Source: Lachnospiraceae bacterium (GTDB lineage Bacteria; Bacillota_A; Clostridia; Lachnospirales; Lachnospiraceae). From it: a stretch of DNA of 19,147 bases. The notes beneath the pieces are model-generated. The model was not told where the DNA came from and searched no databases. It worked only from the letters and a program-made list of their open reading frames with translations. Shown piece by piece: positions 1-8,344 of this stretch. The stretch is taken from contig JAFRMI010000039.1 of assembly GCA_017430765.1 (NCBI GenBank), forward strand, positions 1-19,147, in the 5' to 3' direction. A program made the translations under genes and the position numbers. The first letter of the stretch is position 1. Each line of letters begins with the position of its first letter.

Positions 1-132
1 ATAGGATGAACCTAAGAGGTTCTCTAAGCAAATGATGTTGCGGCTGGCGAACTATTCGATGGGTCTTTAGACCCTAGTGCCGGTAACAAGCCCTTATAGG
101 GCGTGAGCAAACCACCGGCTAAGCCGGTGGTT
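1..132 (+). ncRNA. 3' part of a structured RNA / right end of a TnpB- or IscB-type mobile element (partial)
   Basis: No frame is open across this stretch, but it folds into a chain of hairpins: 8-22 (GAACC/GGTTC), 61-74 (GGGTC/GACCC, loop TTTA) enclosed by 44-48/79-83 (CTGGC/GCCGG), 90-102 (GCCC/GGGC), and a perfect 10-bp terminal hairpin 110-119/123-132 with loop TAA. The next base begins good DUF58 coding homology. A compact structured RNA ending in a hairpin exactly at a junction with an interrupted host gene is what the right end of an IS200/IS605-type element with a TnpB reRNA looks like. A HEARO/IscB omega RNA is the alternative. The nuclease gene itself is not in the window, so the family assignment is inference; the structure and junction are seen directly. 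Confidence 0.5.
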
Positions 133-546
133 CTGATTTATCTGGATATCTCTGATCCGCGCATCGTAAAAGAAGAACGACTGGTCGAGGCGGGAATCAG
201 CGCGGCGGCGTCACTTGCGCAGCGCCTCATCCGGCGCGGCCTCGAGGTCGGATTTGCTCTTAATACGGATCCGCCCGTCGCTCTGCCGCCAAAGAGCGGG
301 AGCGGTCAGCTGATGAAGATCGAGCACCTTCTGACGGAGGATTTTTCAGGGAGGAATACGGTCGGACTTGAGACGCTGGCCAAAGCTTTTAAAGGGGACG
401 GCGTGATTCGGGTTTTTATCTCGAAGGAGCTTGACAGGGAGTCAGTGGTACGCCTCCGCGCCGTTATGGAAGGCGGACCTGCCATCGCCGTGGTGCCTTC
501 GTCTGCGGACGGCGGCCGGCTGATTGTAAGTGATATGTATGAATGA
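103..546 (+). pseudogene. DUF58 family protein, C-terminal remnant (5' end replaced by a mobile element end)
   Basis: Recognisable protein homology starts near base 133 (VLIYLDISDP) and runs to the stop. The segment containing VEAGISAAASLAQRLIRR, followed by a glycine-rich turn and LEVGFALN, matches the C-terminal half of DUF58 proteins, which are usually about 300-430 residues and vWA-like. Only about 138 residues of that family are present. The open frame extends upstream through the right arm of a hairpin to a GTG at 103, but that GTG sits inside the structured RNA and has no spaced Shine-Dalgarno. The N-terminal residues MSKPPAKPV are therefore mobile-element sequence read in frame. DUF58 genes normally sit between a MoxR ATPase and a DUF4129/transglutaminase membrane protein, and the next gene fits that arrangement. 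Expression of a functional DUF58 protein from here is unlikely. A full gene split by the element could continue upstream of the window. Confidence 0.7.
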
Positions 547-1783
547 GCAGAAAGTGATGAGAATACTGGAGTGTCTCTATCCGGCCATGCTGCTTCCGCT
601 GGCCGGACCGCTCTGCTATTGTCTTGTGACAGGGCGGGATGACAGCAGGATGCTCCCGCTGTTTTTTGCCGGCCTCATCATTGCAGTGCCTTCTGCCGTC
701 TCGCGCGCCCTGGCCATGAGGGCGGAGCGCGCGGCGCAGTGGTTCGTACCGACGGCGGCGGCCGTCTGGCTTACGGCCGGCGCCGCCGTGTATATGGGGC
801 GGAGGATCTTTTCCGGTTCTCTTTCCGTTTTATATCTTGTCGTCACACTGTCGGGGACAGCTCTGGTTGTGTTTAACGCGGCCCGTCTCAGGATGAGGGA
901 GAAGACGCGGGAGAGGGCGCGGGCTGAGCGTGACGAAAGCTGGACGGAGAAGAAGCTCCTCTTTGAAAAGCCGGTGATACCGGCTCTCATCTGGCATGTC
1001 CTGGTCTACGCCGCGGGTCTTATGACCGCCTGTCCCCCGCTCTGTGATCTCGCCCTGTTTACGGGCATCCTGTATCTGATTTTTTGTCTGGTTTACCGGA
1101 CGCTCGAGACGACGGGCTCATTTTTTAAGAAGACTGAGGAGATCGCCAACGTCCCGCGCGCCAAGATCAGCCGCATGCGGAGAGGCTTCTGTCTGATCCT
1201 CGTGCTGGCGGCGGGGATGGCTTCTGCGCCGGCCGCATTTTCCCGGAATCGGAGAACCTATTCCGATATCCGAACCTGGGAATTCCGCATATCGGCGGAC
1301 GCGTTTCAGGAAATGCAGCAGGTCGGGGCGCGCTCCGACACCTTTGAAAGACTTCTGAAGCTTGCGGCGGCACGGCATGTGGAGCTGCCGGTGTGGCTGA
1401 AGACTGCGGGAGAGCTTCTGTCTTATCTGATTTTTATCGGGATTCATCTTCTGGTTCTGCATCTTGCGGTACGCGCAGTTGGGCGGTACTTTCTGGCATT
1501 CAGGGGAGCTCCGGAGGAGAACGGCGATCTGTCGGAGCCGCTGGACGCCGATACGGCCGAGTCTTTGTCTCCATTAAGAGTCACACTGCCCGGCAGGCGT
1601 CTGTCGGAGCGGGAGGAAATCCGCAGGGAATACCGGCGCGCCATCCGCAGATACCGTAAGGGAAGACCAGCCGCGGGAGAGACGCCGTCCGAAATAGAGG
1701 CGGAAACGGCGTTCCCGAAGGGAATGGACGCGGAGGGCCTGCATGAGCGCTATGAGAGGGCGCGGTACGGGAGGAGTGAATGA
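539..1783 (+). CDS. Multi-pass membrane protein with DUF4129-like C-terminal domain
   Basis: The protein has about 414 residues. Hydrophobic stretches suggest four N-terminal membrane segments, two more after an Arg/Glu-rich loop, one around LVLAAGMASAPAAF, and a last one before a cytoplasmic tail (LIFIGIHLLVLHLAVRAV). The tail pattern (REEIRREYRRAIRRYRKG, then ETPSEIE, then LHERYERARYG) is the DUF4129 signature found at the C-terminus of transglutaminase-like membrane proteins. No transglutaminase Cys-His-Asp core is visible, so this is the short form. I prefer the ATG at 539, which overlaps the DUF58 stop; a GTG at 530 is possible. Neither has a strong Shine-Dalgarno, which suggests translational coupling to the upstream gene. 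Its biochemical role is unknown; the MoxR/DUF58/DUF4129 association suggests a membrane chaperone or envelope process. Because DUF58 is broken upstream, transcription of this gene may now depend on the inserted element. Confidence 0.75.
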   Translation: MNEQKVMRILECLYPAMLLPLAGPLCYCLVTGRDDSRMLPLFFAGLIIAVPSAVSRALAMRAERAAQWFVPTAAAVWLTAGAAVYMGRRIFSGSLSVLYLVVTLSGTALVVFNAARLRMREKTRERARAERDESWTEKKLLFEKPVIPALIWHVLVYAAGLMTACPPLCDLALFTGILYLIFCLVYRTLETTGSFFKKTEEIANVPRAKISRMRRGFCLILVLAAGMASAPAAFSRNRRTYSDIRTWEFRISADAFQEMQQVGARSDTFERLLKLAAARHVELPVWLKTAGELLSYLIFIGIHLLVLHLAVRAVGRYFLAFRGAPEENGDLSEPLDADTAESLSPLRVTLPGRRLSEREEIRREYRRAIRRYRKGRPAAGETPSEIEAETAFPKGMDAEGLHERYERARYGRSE

Positions 1784-2934
1784 AAGATCTGTTCAGCAGG
1801 GAGAAGAGCGAGAAGAAAGTCGAATACGTGGAGCTGATCTATGATCTGATCTTCGTCTATATGATCGGGAGAAATAATCAGCTTCTCCACACCTTCGAAA
1901 ACGGATTTGTGGCTCTGCCCGCGTTTCTGGCATATATCTATACAACTCTGGCAGTGATTCAGATCTGGAACTATACCACCTACTATATCAATATCTACGG
2001 CAGACACAGCATCCGGGATCATGTATTCATGTTTGTCAATATGTTCCTGCTGTATTTTGTGGGAGAGGGAACGAGGGCGGACTGGCAGGGATTTCACATC
2101 CAGTATCATGCCGCCTGGGCCCTGATCCTGGTCAATATCGGTATACAGTATCTGATAGAACTCAGAAATCACGGCGGGGAGAGCGGGGAGCGAAGACAGA
2201 TCCTTAACATGGCTGCGATCCTGTTGACTGAAGCTTTGATCATCATATCCGACATACCGCTTTACCGGGCAACGGGCAGATCCTGGACAACATTTTTCGC
2301 GATTCTGTTCGGCATGTCTGCCGTGATTCTGTCCGGCCGGAGGCACAGCGGGGGATTTGTGGATTTTCAGCATCTGTCCGAGCGGGCCATGCTGTATGTC
2401 GTCTTCACCTTCGGCGAGATGATCATCGCGATCGCCTCCTACTTTGAAGGGAGTTTTTCTGTGCGGAACACGTATTTCGCCCTGATGGCGTTTCTGATCG
2501 TCGTTGGTCTGTTTCTCAGTTACGGGATTTTTTACGATCACATCATTGACCGGGAAATGCAGACGAGCGGCCTTCAGTATATGCTTCTCCATATTTTTAT
2601 CATCTTTGCCATGAACAATATAACGAATGGACTGGAGTTCATGCGGGAGGAGGAAATTCATCTGATGCCGAAGATGTCCTTCCTGGTTCTGTCCTTCCTG
2701 TTATATTTCGGCGTCTTGTTCGGTCTCGGCAGCAGCTATTCGAAAGCTGTATGCCGGAAGTACGGCAGGCTGCCTGTAAAGGCTTTTGCCGCGGGCGCCG
2801 CATTTACCGTATGCATGTTCCTGTTTTCGGAGAATATGGCGGTCAACATTGCCCTGACGGCTTTGTTTATCTTCATCGTTTTTGCCATGATCTATCGTTA
2901 CGGAATGGCGATCACACACACCAGTCCGCAGTAA
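1780..2934 (+). CDS. ltrA: LtrA family (low temperature requirement A) membrane protein
   Basis: The protein has 384 residues, the usual size for the LtrA family (PF06772). The N-terminus has the family hallmark KVEYVELIYDLIFVYMI, and the middle has LSERAMLYVVFTFGEMIIA, equivalent to the conserved HLxER...GE signature. Ten or so hydrophobic helices alternate with short charged loops, consistent with an integral membrane protein without a cleaved signal. The start codon overlaps the previous stop as ATGA, so the gene is almost certainly in the same transcript as the DUF4129 gene. The family name comes from a Listeria low-temperature growth phenotype; the molecular activity is not established. 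No T-tailed hairpin follows the stop within the 140 bp before the next promoter. Confidence 0.82.
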   Translation: MKDLFSREKSEKKVEYVELIYDLIFVYMIGRNNQLLHTFENGFVALPAFLAYIYTTLAVIQIWNYTTYYINIYGRHSIRDHVFMFVNMFLLYFVGEGTRADWQGFHIQYHAAWALILVNIGIQYLIELRNHGGESGERRQILNMAAILLTEALIIISDIPLYRATGRSWTTFFAILFGMSAVILSGRRHSGGFVDFQHLSERAMLYVVFTFGEMIIAIASYFEGSFSVRNTYFALMAFLIVVGLFLSYGIFYDHIIDREMQTSGLQYMLLHIFIIFAMNNITNGLEFMREEEIHLMPKMSFLVLSFLLYFGVLFGLGSSYSKAVCRKYGRLPVKAFAAGAAFTVCMFLFSENMAVNIALTALFIFIVFAMIYRYGMAITHTSPQ

Positions 2935-2999
2935 GAGAAGTGTCTCTGTCATCAATCTCCTCACATTATATCTTTGCCCGCACAATGACAGGCGGCCGA

Positions 3000-3069
3000 C
3001 AGGTGAAAAAATGAGCACGCCGGGGTCACAAATACAAATAGTGTGACTAAATGGTGAAAAATGTGTGAC
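3000..3069 (+). promoter_or_regulatory. Candidate operator cluster upstream of the GH105-pilin gene
   Basis: This stretch contains CAGGTGAAAAA at 3000-3010, GGTGAAAAATG at 3053-3063, and two copies of GTGTGAC at 3041-3047 and 3063-3069. The GTGTGAC copies start exactly 22 bp apart, about two helical turns. CAGGTGAAAAA recurs exactly at 8250-8260, upstream of the vWA adhesin gene. Repeats phased to the helix and abutting a -35 box are typical of regulator binding sites. The identity of the regulator is unknown. Confidence 0.4.
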
Positions 3070-3105
3070 GTTTTTGTTGATACGCTCATTTTCATCTGTT
3101 ATTCT
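3064..3105 (+). promoter_or_regulatory. Promoter of the GH105-pilin gene
   Basis: The -35 box is TTGATA (3077-3082), followed by a 17-bp spacer and the -10 box TATTCT (3100-3105). TGT directly precedes the -10 box, giving an extended -10 (TGN). TGTGAC lies at 3064-3069, 7 bp before the -35. The same layout occurs upstream of the two other surface genes. The predicted leader is about 60 nt. Confidence 0.7.
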
Positions 3106-3170
3106 GTTTTTATGGCATATTTTAAACTGCGGGTGACCGGCTGCTTTCAGCATGAGAGATGAGGGACGTG

Positions 3171-6100
3171 ATGATGAGAAGTATCTGGCAGAGACGTCGT
3201 CTGATGTTTAAGAGAGGCGTGATCATTGCATCGATTGCAATGCTTGTAACAAACGGCATATCCGGCCTGAGCGCGTACGGAAGTCCGGTGGAGGATGTTC
3301 CGTCCATCAGTGTGGAGGATACGGCGAATTCGGTGAATACCGTGCGCAGTCTCGCCGCTGACCTGCAGGGGGAGAACGATACAAATTCGAGAAATGCCAA
3401 TTTTACCTGGGATTCAGAGAGCAGGAGCAATCCCAAAAACAGGAGCTGGTCCTATTTTAACGGCATCATGATGGATGCCTTCCTTATGCTGGACGATGCT
3501 GCCTATCACGATTATGTCGAAACGTATTACAATGCGAATATAGGCACGAACAAAGTTTATGTAAACGGCGCGGACTGCGGATATGTCAGCAATGTGGGGG
3601 CGTCAAAGAATTATTACTATCGGAATGAGCTTGACTCCATTCCGCCCACGAGGGCGATGTTCGATCTGATCCGGAGCGGTTCCGCGAACTCCGGAAAGTA
3701 CCTGAATATGATCGAGTACGTCTACACTCTCATGCAGGAATCCGGCTGGGTCGTGCCCGGTACGGGCGGCAACTTCATTCATAAGAGAAACAATTCCAAC
3801 TGGTCAACCTATCAGATTGCTTTGGACGGTATCTACATGGCGCAGCCGTTTTTCATGGAGCTGGCCAACGCCGCGGATGACGGGCTGCTTCAAAGTAACA
3901 ATACGCTTAGAAATCTCAATTCTTCCCAGATATACAATGATGTGTGCAGCAGGATGCTCTGGATCGGAGAGAATCTGTATGATTCTTCGACCGGGCTGTA
4001 CGAACATGGATATAATCCGGCCACCGGTCAGGGCAACGGGCACTTCTGGAGCCGCGCCATCGGCTGGTATGCGGCGGCTCTGGCGGATGTCATCAGCATG
4101 CTGCCGTCAGGTTACGAAAGTCAGAGGGCCGCTCTCATCGATATAGAAAAGCAGCTCTTCGATGGGATGATCAGATATCAGGATGCCGGGACCGGCATGT
4201 GGTATAACGTCACGAACCGGGATGCTTCGCTTGGCAATAACAGGCTTGAATCGTCAGGCACGGCCCTTATGGCCTATTCCATGATGAAGCTCTTTGACGA
4301 GGGCTATGTGGATGAGACCTACGGAGAGGCCGGACTCAGGGCCTTCAACGGCACTGTCGCGGTGAAGATGCAGAGCGGCTCTCTGACGGATGTCTACAAA
4401 TCCTCCGGAGTTTCAACGTCAGACGGCGGTTATCTCACAAGTACTTATGAGACCGATGAGGCCAAGGGCGTGGGACCGCTCATGATGGCGGCATGCTATG
4501 CCAACGGGACGGCTGCAAAATTACAGAAAGCGGAACCGAAGGTTACGGCTCCCGCCGCGGCCGAGAATCTGGTATATAACGGAAAAGATCAGGAACTGGT
4601 GAAAAAAGGAACGGCTGTCGGCGGAACGATGTACTATGCCCTGGGAAAGAACAGCACCGCGGCTCCGGAAGCCGGAGAGAATGATAACGAGACATGGACC
4701 AAAACCGTTCCTCAGGCAGAAGCGACCGGAACCTATTATGTCTGGTACAAGGTGACGGGAGATCAGGGATATAAAGATACGGCTCCCGCATGCGTGACAG
4801 CGTCGATCAAAAAGAAAGATCTGACAATCAGGGCGGACAGTGCTTCGAGGGAGTACACGGGCAGCGCGCTTACAGTCAGTACATATACCAATACGGAGCT
4901 CGCAGCCGGAGACGCCATTGCCTCTGTAGATATCGCAGGCTCTCAGACCGATGTGGGAAGCAGCAGAAGTGAAGCCTCCAATGCCGTGATCCGCCGCACA
5001 GAGGGTTCCGGTTCTGATGTCACGAAAAACTACAATATTTCGTATGTTCCCGGGACTCTTACCGTCACAAAGGCATCCAATCCGGTAAGCGTGAGTATGG
5101 ACGGCTGGACCTACGGCGAGACGGCAAAGACACCGGACGCCTCGGCTCCTTTCGGCTCGGATCAGGTGGTCTATACCTACAGCGATTCGGAAGACGGACC
5201 ATTTACGGATCATGTCCCGGATCACGCGGGAACCTGGTACGTGAAGGCCAGCGTTCCCGGAACGGATAACTATGAGGGCTTTGAAGTCGTTACGAGCTTT
5301 GTGATCGCGAAGGCGCCCATCACCCCCGCTGTATCAATGGAGGACTGGGCGTACGGAGAAGAGGCAAATGAGCCGTCCGTAACCGGAAATACCGGAGAAG
5401 GCGCCGTCACATACGCCTATAAGGCGAAGGACGGGGATGACAGCACTTATACGGAGAAGGTCCCGGCCGGCGCGGGCGCCTACACTGTGCGGGCGTCTGT
5501 CGCGGAAACCGCGGACTACGAAGCCGGTACGGCCGCCGCCGATTTTACGGTTCACCCGAAGCCGGTAAAGATTGTGGGGCTGTCTGCGGCGGATAAGGTC
5601 TATGACGGAACAGACTTGGCAAAAGTGACCGGCACGCCGCGGTTGGAAAAGGCCGGCAGGGCGGGCCTTCTCGGATCCGTAAGAACCGCCGTAACCGGCG
5701 GGGCCGTGGAAGCGGGCGATGAAGTTGCCGTGGACTACGGAACGGCCGCATTTGACAGCGCGGATGCCGGAAACGATAAGCCCGTGACCTTCTCCGGATT
5801 TGCTCTATCCGGCGCATCTGCGTCCAATTACAGTCTGACCGCTCAGCCGGAGGGGACGCGTGCAAATATCACGAAGAGGCAGCTGACAATTGCGGCGGAA
5901 GATCAGACAATCCGGGAGGGTGACAGCATAGAAGAAGGTGCCTGGCAGATCGCAGGCGGCACCCCTGCGGATGGCCACAGCGTCTCCTCCGCGGCGCTCG
6001 GAGTAAGCGGATCGGAAATTGTGCCCTCCGACGCTGTGATCACGGACGGGTCCGGCGGCAGCGTCACGGATAATTATGATATCACGTATCGAAACGGGGC

Positions 6101-8081
6101 GCTTACCGTCATCAGCAAAGTCACCCGCACGGTGACCTTTAAGGTGGCCAACGGTCTCTGGAACGACGGTACGGCGGATGATAAGACGGTCACGCTGTCC
6201 GGCTATGAGGGAGAGGAGCTGAAGCTCGAAGCAGGTGCGATTCCCTCCGCGGGAGAGCGGCCTTCAGAGAACTTCCGGGCCGGGAGCTGGGATGCTGAGC
6301 CGGCCGCCGATACAGCGGTCACGGAGGATAAGACGTATACATATACTTATGCCGCCGCAGATCCGGATCCGCAGGATCCTGACCCGCAGGACCCTGACCC
6401 GCAGGACCCTGATCCGCAGGATCCGGATCCGGGACACAGTGACAGCCCGCGCGACGGGGCCGTCACCATCACAGGTCTCAGTGACAGCGATACGGTGAAG
6501 CTCTATCAGGTGATCGGCTGGGAGGACGGCACGGGATGGAAACTGCTTGAACCCTTCACGGGTATTGCTCCCTGGGCATCCGATCTGACGGACAATAAAG
6601 ATATCCTTGTCAATACGGACATTGTAAATGAGATCAACGGAAGGATTACCGGAACGACAAAAGCGGTTGAGACAGAATCGCTGCATCCGAAAGACGGGAC
6701 TTTCACGGCGGAGCATCTGGAACCCGGCATGTACATCGCAATCGTGACGGCCGGGGTGACGGAGGATCCGGATAATCCCGGAGCACCGAATACGTCGGCA
6801 GCAGTCTATAACCCGATTATCGTTTCCACGGACTTTGATTCGGACGGCATCGTTAACGCGGAGGAATCCGATATTCCGATTTCCAGATCCGAAGATTACG
6901 GCGGCAATACGTCCGTCGCGAAGAAGACGACCGTGACTCTCGATAAGACGGCCGAAGACAGGGATGATCATGACGGCAACAAAGAGGAGACGGTAGCTGT
7001 GGGAGATGAGGTTACCTTTACCGTATCGACTGTCATTCCTCCCTTTGTGACGTATCTGCATCCGGCTTTCGTGATCACGGACGAGATGTCGGAAGGGCTG
7101 AAGTATATCAAGGGTTCGGTGAGCGTAACGGAGCCGGCCGGTCTCAGTAAGGGGACCGAATATGAGGTGACAGACGAATCGGACGAGGGTGTCTGCGGCT
7201 ATACGCTGTCCTTTAGTGATTCGTATCTGAAGAGCCTGGCTGTAAATACGCCGGTTACGATTACCTACAAAGCCGAGGTGACGTCCGATGCGGCCCATTC
7301 CCTGAATCACGAGGTCAACACCGTCACACTGGAATTTTCCAATAATCCGCATGATGATTCCGGAAGAGGAAAGCTGAAGGACCGCACGAACCATTACACC
7401 TTCGATATCGACGCGGAGCTGCTCGGAAATCCGGGCTACGAGGCGACGGAAATTGTCAAGGTCGGCGTAGATGCTGACGGGAATGAGATCCTGGAAAGCA
7501 CGACACTCAGCAATACCGGTGTGGTCGGTGCCCTGCAGGGCGCGGAATTTGCCCTTTATAAAGCCAGGGTCAGAGCGGGATCGGACGATGAATGGGAGAA
7601 GGAGTGGTCTGATCCGGTGATCGAAAAGATAACCTCCGGTGCGGACGGAAGACTCAGGATGACCGGCCTTGACGCGGGAAAATATCTTCTCGTGGAGACG
7701 AAAGCACCCGCGGGCTATATCAAGGACAGCGATCCCGTAAAGATTGAGATCACGGCGCAGGTTGAGCCGAAGACCTATGTCGAGGACGGCTGCACGATCA
7801 AGACCGATGAGCTGGTATCCTATACCGTCACGGTGAACGGCGCTCAGACGGCAGGATATACAATCCGGAACAGCTCCGATCCGGCGGAGACCAGCGCCGA
7901 CCGGGGGGATACGACGGTCGGACTCGACGGTGATAAGGGAAAGATCAGGAATACGAAGGGAACCGCGCTGCCGAATACCGGCGGGCCGGGAACCACACTC
8001 TTTTATCTGCTTGGCGCCATCCTGGCCGGACTTGCCGGCGCGGGTCTGGCTGTTAAGAAGAGAAAACGCAATATCATTTAA
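3171..8081 (+). CDS. LPXTG-anchored GH105-like glycuronyl hydrolase fused to pilin-type stalk
   Basis: Start: GAGG at 3161-3164 lies 6 nt before ATG 3171; ATGs at 3159 and 3174 are alternatives. The protein has about 1636 residues. Residues 1-37 are a signal peptide (RRR, hydrophobic core, SAYG). Residues 75-455 resemble GH105/GH88 unsaturated glucuronyl or rhamnogalacturonyl hydrolases. Seen there are GGNFIHKRN, ALDGIYMAQPFFMELA with the presumed catalytic Asp219, FWSRAIGWYAAAL, and MWYN...LESSGTALMAYSMMKLF. Residues 458-983 hold tandem MBG/YGX and YDG-type beta repeats (VYDGTDLAKVTGT near 808). A (DPDPQ)n linker starts at 1064. A pilin domain follows (about 1095-1230), then a D2-type isopeptide domain (about 1245-1410, TVTLDKTAE) and a SpaA domain (about 1450-1535) with the ETKAPAGY Glu motif. 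LPNTG at 1600-1604, a hydrophobic helix and KKRKR form the sortase signal. Predicted to be wall-attached and to trim unsaturated uronate ends from polysaccharide fragments. The substrate cannot be read from sequence. Confidence 0.85.
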   Translation: MMRSIWQRRRLMFKRGVIIASIAMLVTNGISGLSAYGSPVEDVPSISVEDTANSVNTVRSLAADLQGENDTNSRNANFTWDSESRSNPKNRSWSYFNGIMMDAFLMLDDAAYHDYVETYYNANIGTNKVYVNGADCGYVSNVGASKNYYYRNELDSIPPTRAMFDLIRSGSANSGKYLNMIEYVYTLMQESGWVVPGTGGNFIHKRNNSNWSTYQIALDGIYMAQPFFMELANAADDGLLQSNNTLRNLNSSQIYNDVCSRMLWIGENLYDSSTGLYEHGYNPATGQGNGHFWSRAIGWYAAALADVISMLPSGYESQRAALIDIEKQLFDGMIRYQDAGTGMWYNVTNRDASLGNNRLESSGTALMAYSMMKLFDEGYVDETYGEAGLRAFNGTVAVKMQSGSLTDVYKSSGVSTSDGGYLTSTYETDEAKGVGPLMMAACYANGTAAKLQKAEPKVTAPAAAENLVYNGKDQELVKKGTAVGGTMYYALGKNSTAAPEAGENDNETWTKTVPQAEATGTYYVWYKVTGDQGYKDTAPACVTASIKKKDLTIRADSASREYTGSALTVSTYTNTELAAGDAIASVDIAGSQTDVGSSRSEASNAVIRRTEGSGSDVTKNYNISYVPGTLTVTKASNPVSVSMDGWTYGETAKTPDASAPFGSDQVVYTYSDSEDGPFTDHVPDHAGTWYVKASVPGTDNYEGFEVVTSFVIAKAPITPAVSMEDWAYGEEANEPSVTGNTGEGAVTYAYKAKDGDDSTYTEKVPAGAGAYTVRASVAETADYEAGTAAADFTVHPKPVKIVGLSAADKVYDGTDLAKVTGTPRLEKAGRAGLLGSVRTAVTGGAVEAGDEVAVDYGTAAFDSADAGNDKPVTFSGFALSGASASNYSLTAQPEGTRANITKRQLTIAAEDQTIREGDSIEEGAWQIAGGTPADGHSVSSAALGVSGSEIVPSDAVITDGSGGSVTDNYDITYRNGALTVISKVTRTVTFKVANGLWNDGTADDKTVTLSGYEGEELKLEAGAIPSAGERPSENFRAGSWDAEPAADTAVTEDKTYTYTYAAADPDPQDPDPQDPDPQDPDPQDPDPGHSDSPRDGAVTITGLSDSDTVKLYQVIGWEDGTGWKLLEPFTGIAPWASDLTDNKDILVNTDIVNEINGRITGTTKAVETESLHPKDGTFTAEHLEPGMYIAIVTAGVTEDPDNPGAPNTSAAVYNPIIVSTDFDSDGIVNAEESDIPISRSEDYGGNTSVAKKTTVTLDKTAEDRDDHDGNKEETVAVGDEVTFTVSTVIPPFVTYLHPAFVITDEMSEGLKYIKGSVSVTEPAGLSKGTEYEVTDESDEGVCGYTLSFSDSYLKSLAVNTPVTITYKAEVTSDAAHSLNHEVNTVTLEFSNNPHDDSGRGKLKDRTNHYTFDIDAELLGNPGYEATEIVKVGVDADGNEILESTTLSNTGVVGALQGAEFALYKARVRAGSDDEWEKEWSDPVIEKITSGADGRLRMTGLDAGKYLLVETKAPAGYIKDSDPVKIEITAQVEPKTYVEDGCTIKTDELVSYTVTVNGAQTAGYTIRNSSDPAETSADRGDTTVGLDGDKGKIRNTKGTALPNTGGPGTTLFYLLGAILAGLAGAGLAVKKRKRNII
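6360..6434 (+). repeat. 15-bp tandem repeat encoding DPDPQ
   Basis: Five 15-bp units are visible. The first four encode DPDPQ and the fifth diverges to DPDPG. Wobble positions vary between GAT/GAC and CCT/CCC/CCG, so the array is not brand new. It forms a Pro/Asp-rich rigid linker between the MBG/YDG region and the pilin domains of the GH105 protein. Confidence 0.9.
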
Positions 8082-8086
8082 TATTG

Positions 8087-8114
8087 AGGGACCAGCCCGT
8101 CAGGGCTGGTCCCT
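8087..8114 (+). other. Perfect 12-bp hairpin after the GH105-pilin stop codon
   Basis: AGGGACCAGCCC (8087-8098), loop GTCA, then its exact complement (8103-8114). It begins 6 nt after the stop. No T-run follows on either strand, so it is more likely an mRNA 3'-end stabiliser or a partner to the following terminator than an intrinsic terminator. Confidence 0.5.
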
Positions 8115-8155
8115 GTGCTGTGCGTAATGTAACTTCTTTTGTGAGTGAAAGAGAG

Positions 8156-8207
8156 GCCGGTTTCAGTTATGCTGCCCCTTCAGGCAGCTGAGACCGGCTT
8201 CTTTTTT
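8156..8207 (+). terminator. Intrinsic terminator of the GH105-pilin transcript
   Basis: An 11-bp stem pairs GCCGGTTTCAG (8156-8166) with CTGAGACCGGC (8188-8198), with one G-U pair. An internal CTGCC/GGCAG stem sits in the loop, and TTCTTTTTT follows immediately (8199-8207). Confidence 0.85.
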
Positions 8208-8302
8208 ATGCCCAAAGCTGATATGGATTGGGACATTCGGTCATGGTTTCAGGTGAAAAATGGTAACACGAAACATAAATATGACCAGTTAAACGTATTA
8301 TT

Positions 8303-8344
8303 TGTGACAAAATGATTGAAAGTGCGGCTCAGGTATGTTACTAT
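8303..8344 (+). promoter_or_regulatory. Promoter of the vWA adhesin gene
   Basis: The -35 box is TTGAAA (8316-8321), followed by a 17-bp spacer and the -10 box TACTAT (8339-8344). TGT precedes the -10 box. TGTGAC lies at 8303-8308, again exactly 7 bp before the -35. It shares TGTNACAAAATNATTG with the promoter at 14097-14138. Confidence 0.75.

Noticed and set aside
1750..2661. 303-codon open frame on the minus strand opposite the LtrA gene
   Set aside because: Its translation is His/Gln/Arg-rich without recognisable domains, it has no ribosome binding site, and it lies fully opposite a gene with clear family motifs.
2935..3063. Terminator for the LtrA operon
   Set aside because: No stable stem followed by T residues was found in this gap.
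6360..6434. Short direct repeats considered as a CRISPR array
   Set aside because: The 15-bp units are contiguous, in frame and without spacers.
6264..7394. 376-codon minus-strand open frame opposite the GH105-pilin gene
   Set aside because: Arg/Ile/Gly-rich composition is what the complement of Asp/Glu/Thr-rich coding DNA gives; the sense strand holds well-defined D2 and linker sequence.
8087..8114. Hairpin after the GH105-pilin gene as the terminator
   Set aside because: No T-run follows; the hairpin at 8156-8207 has the proper T tail.
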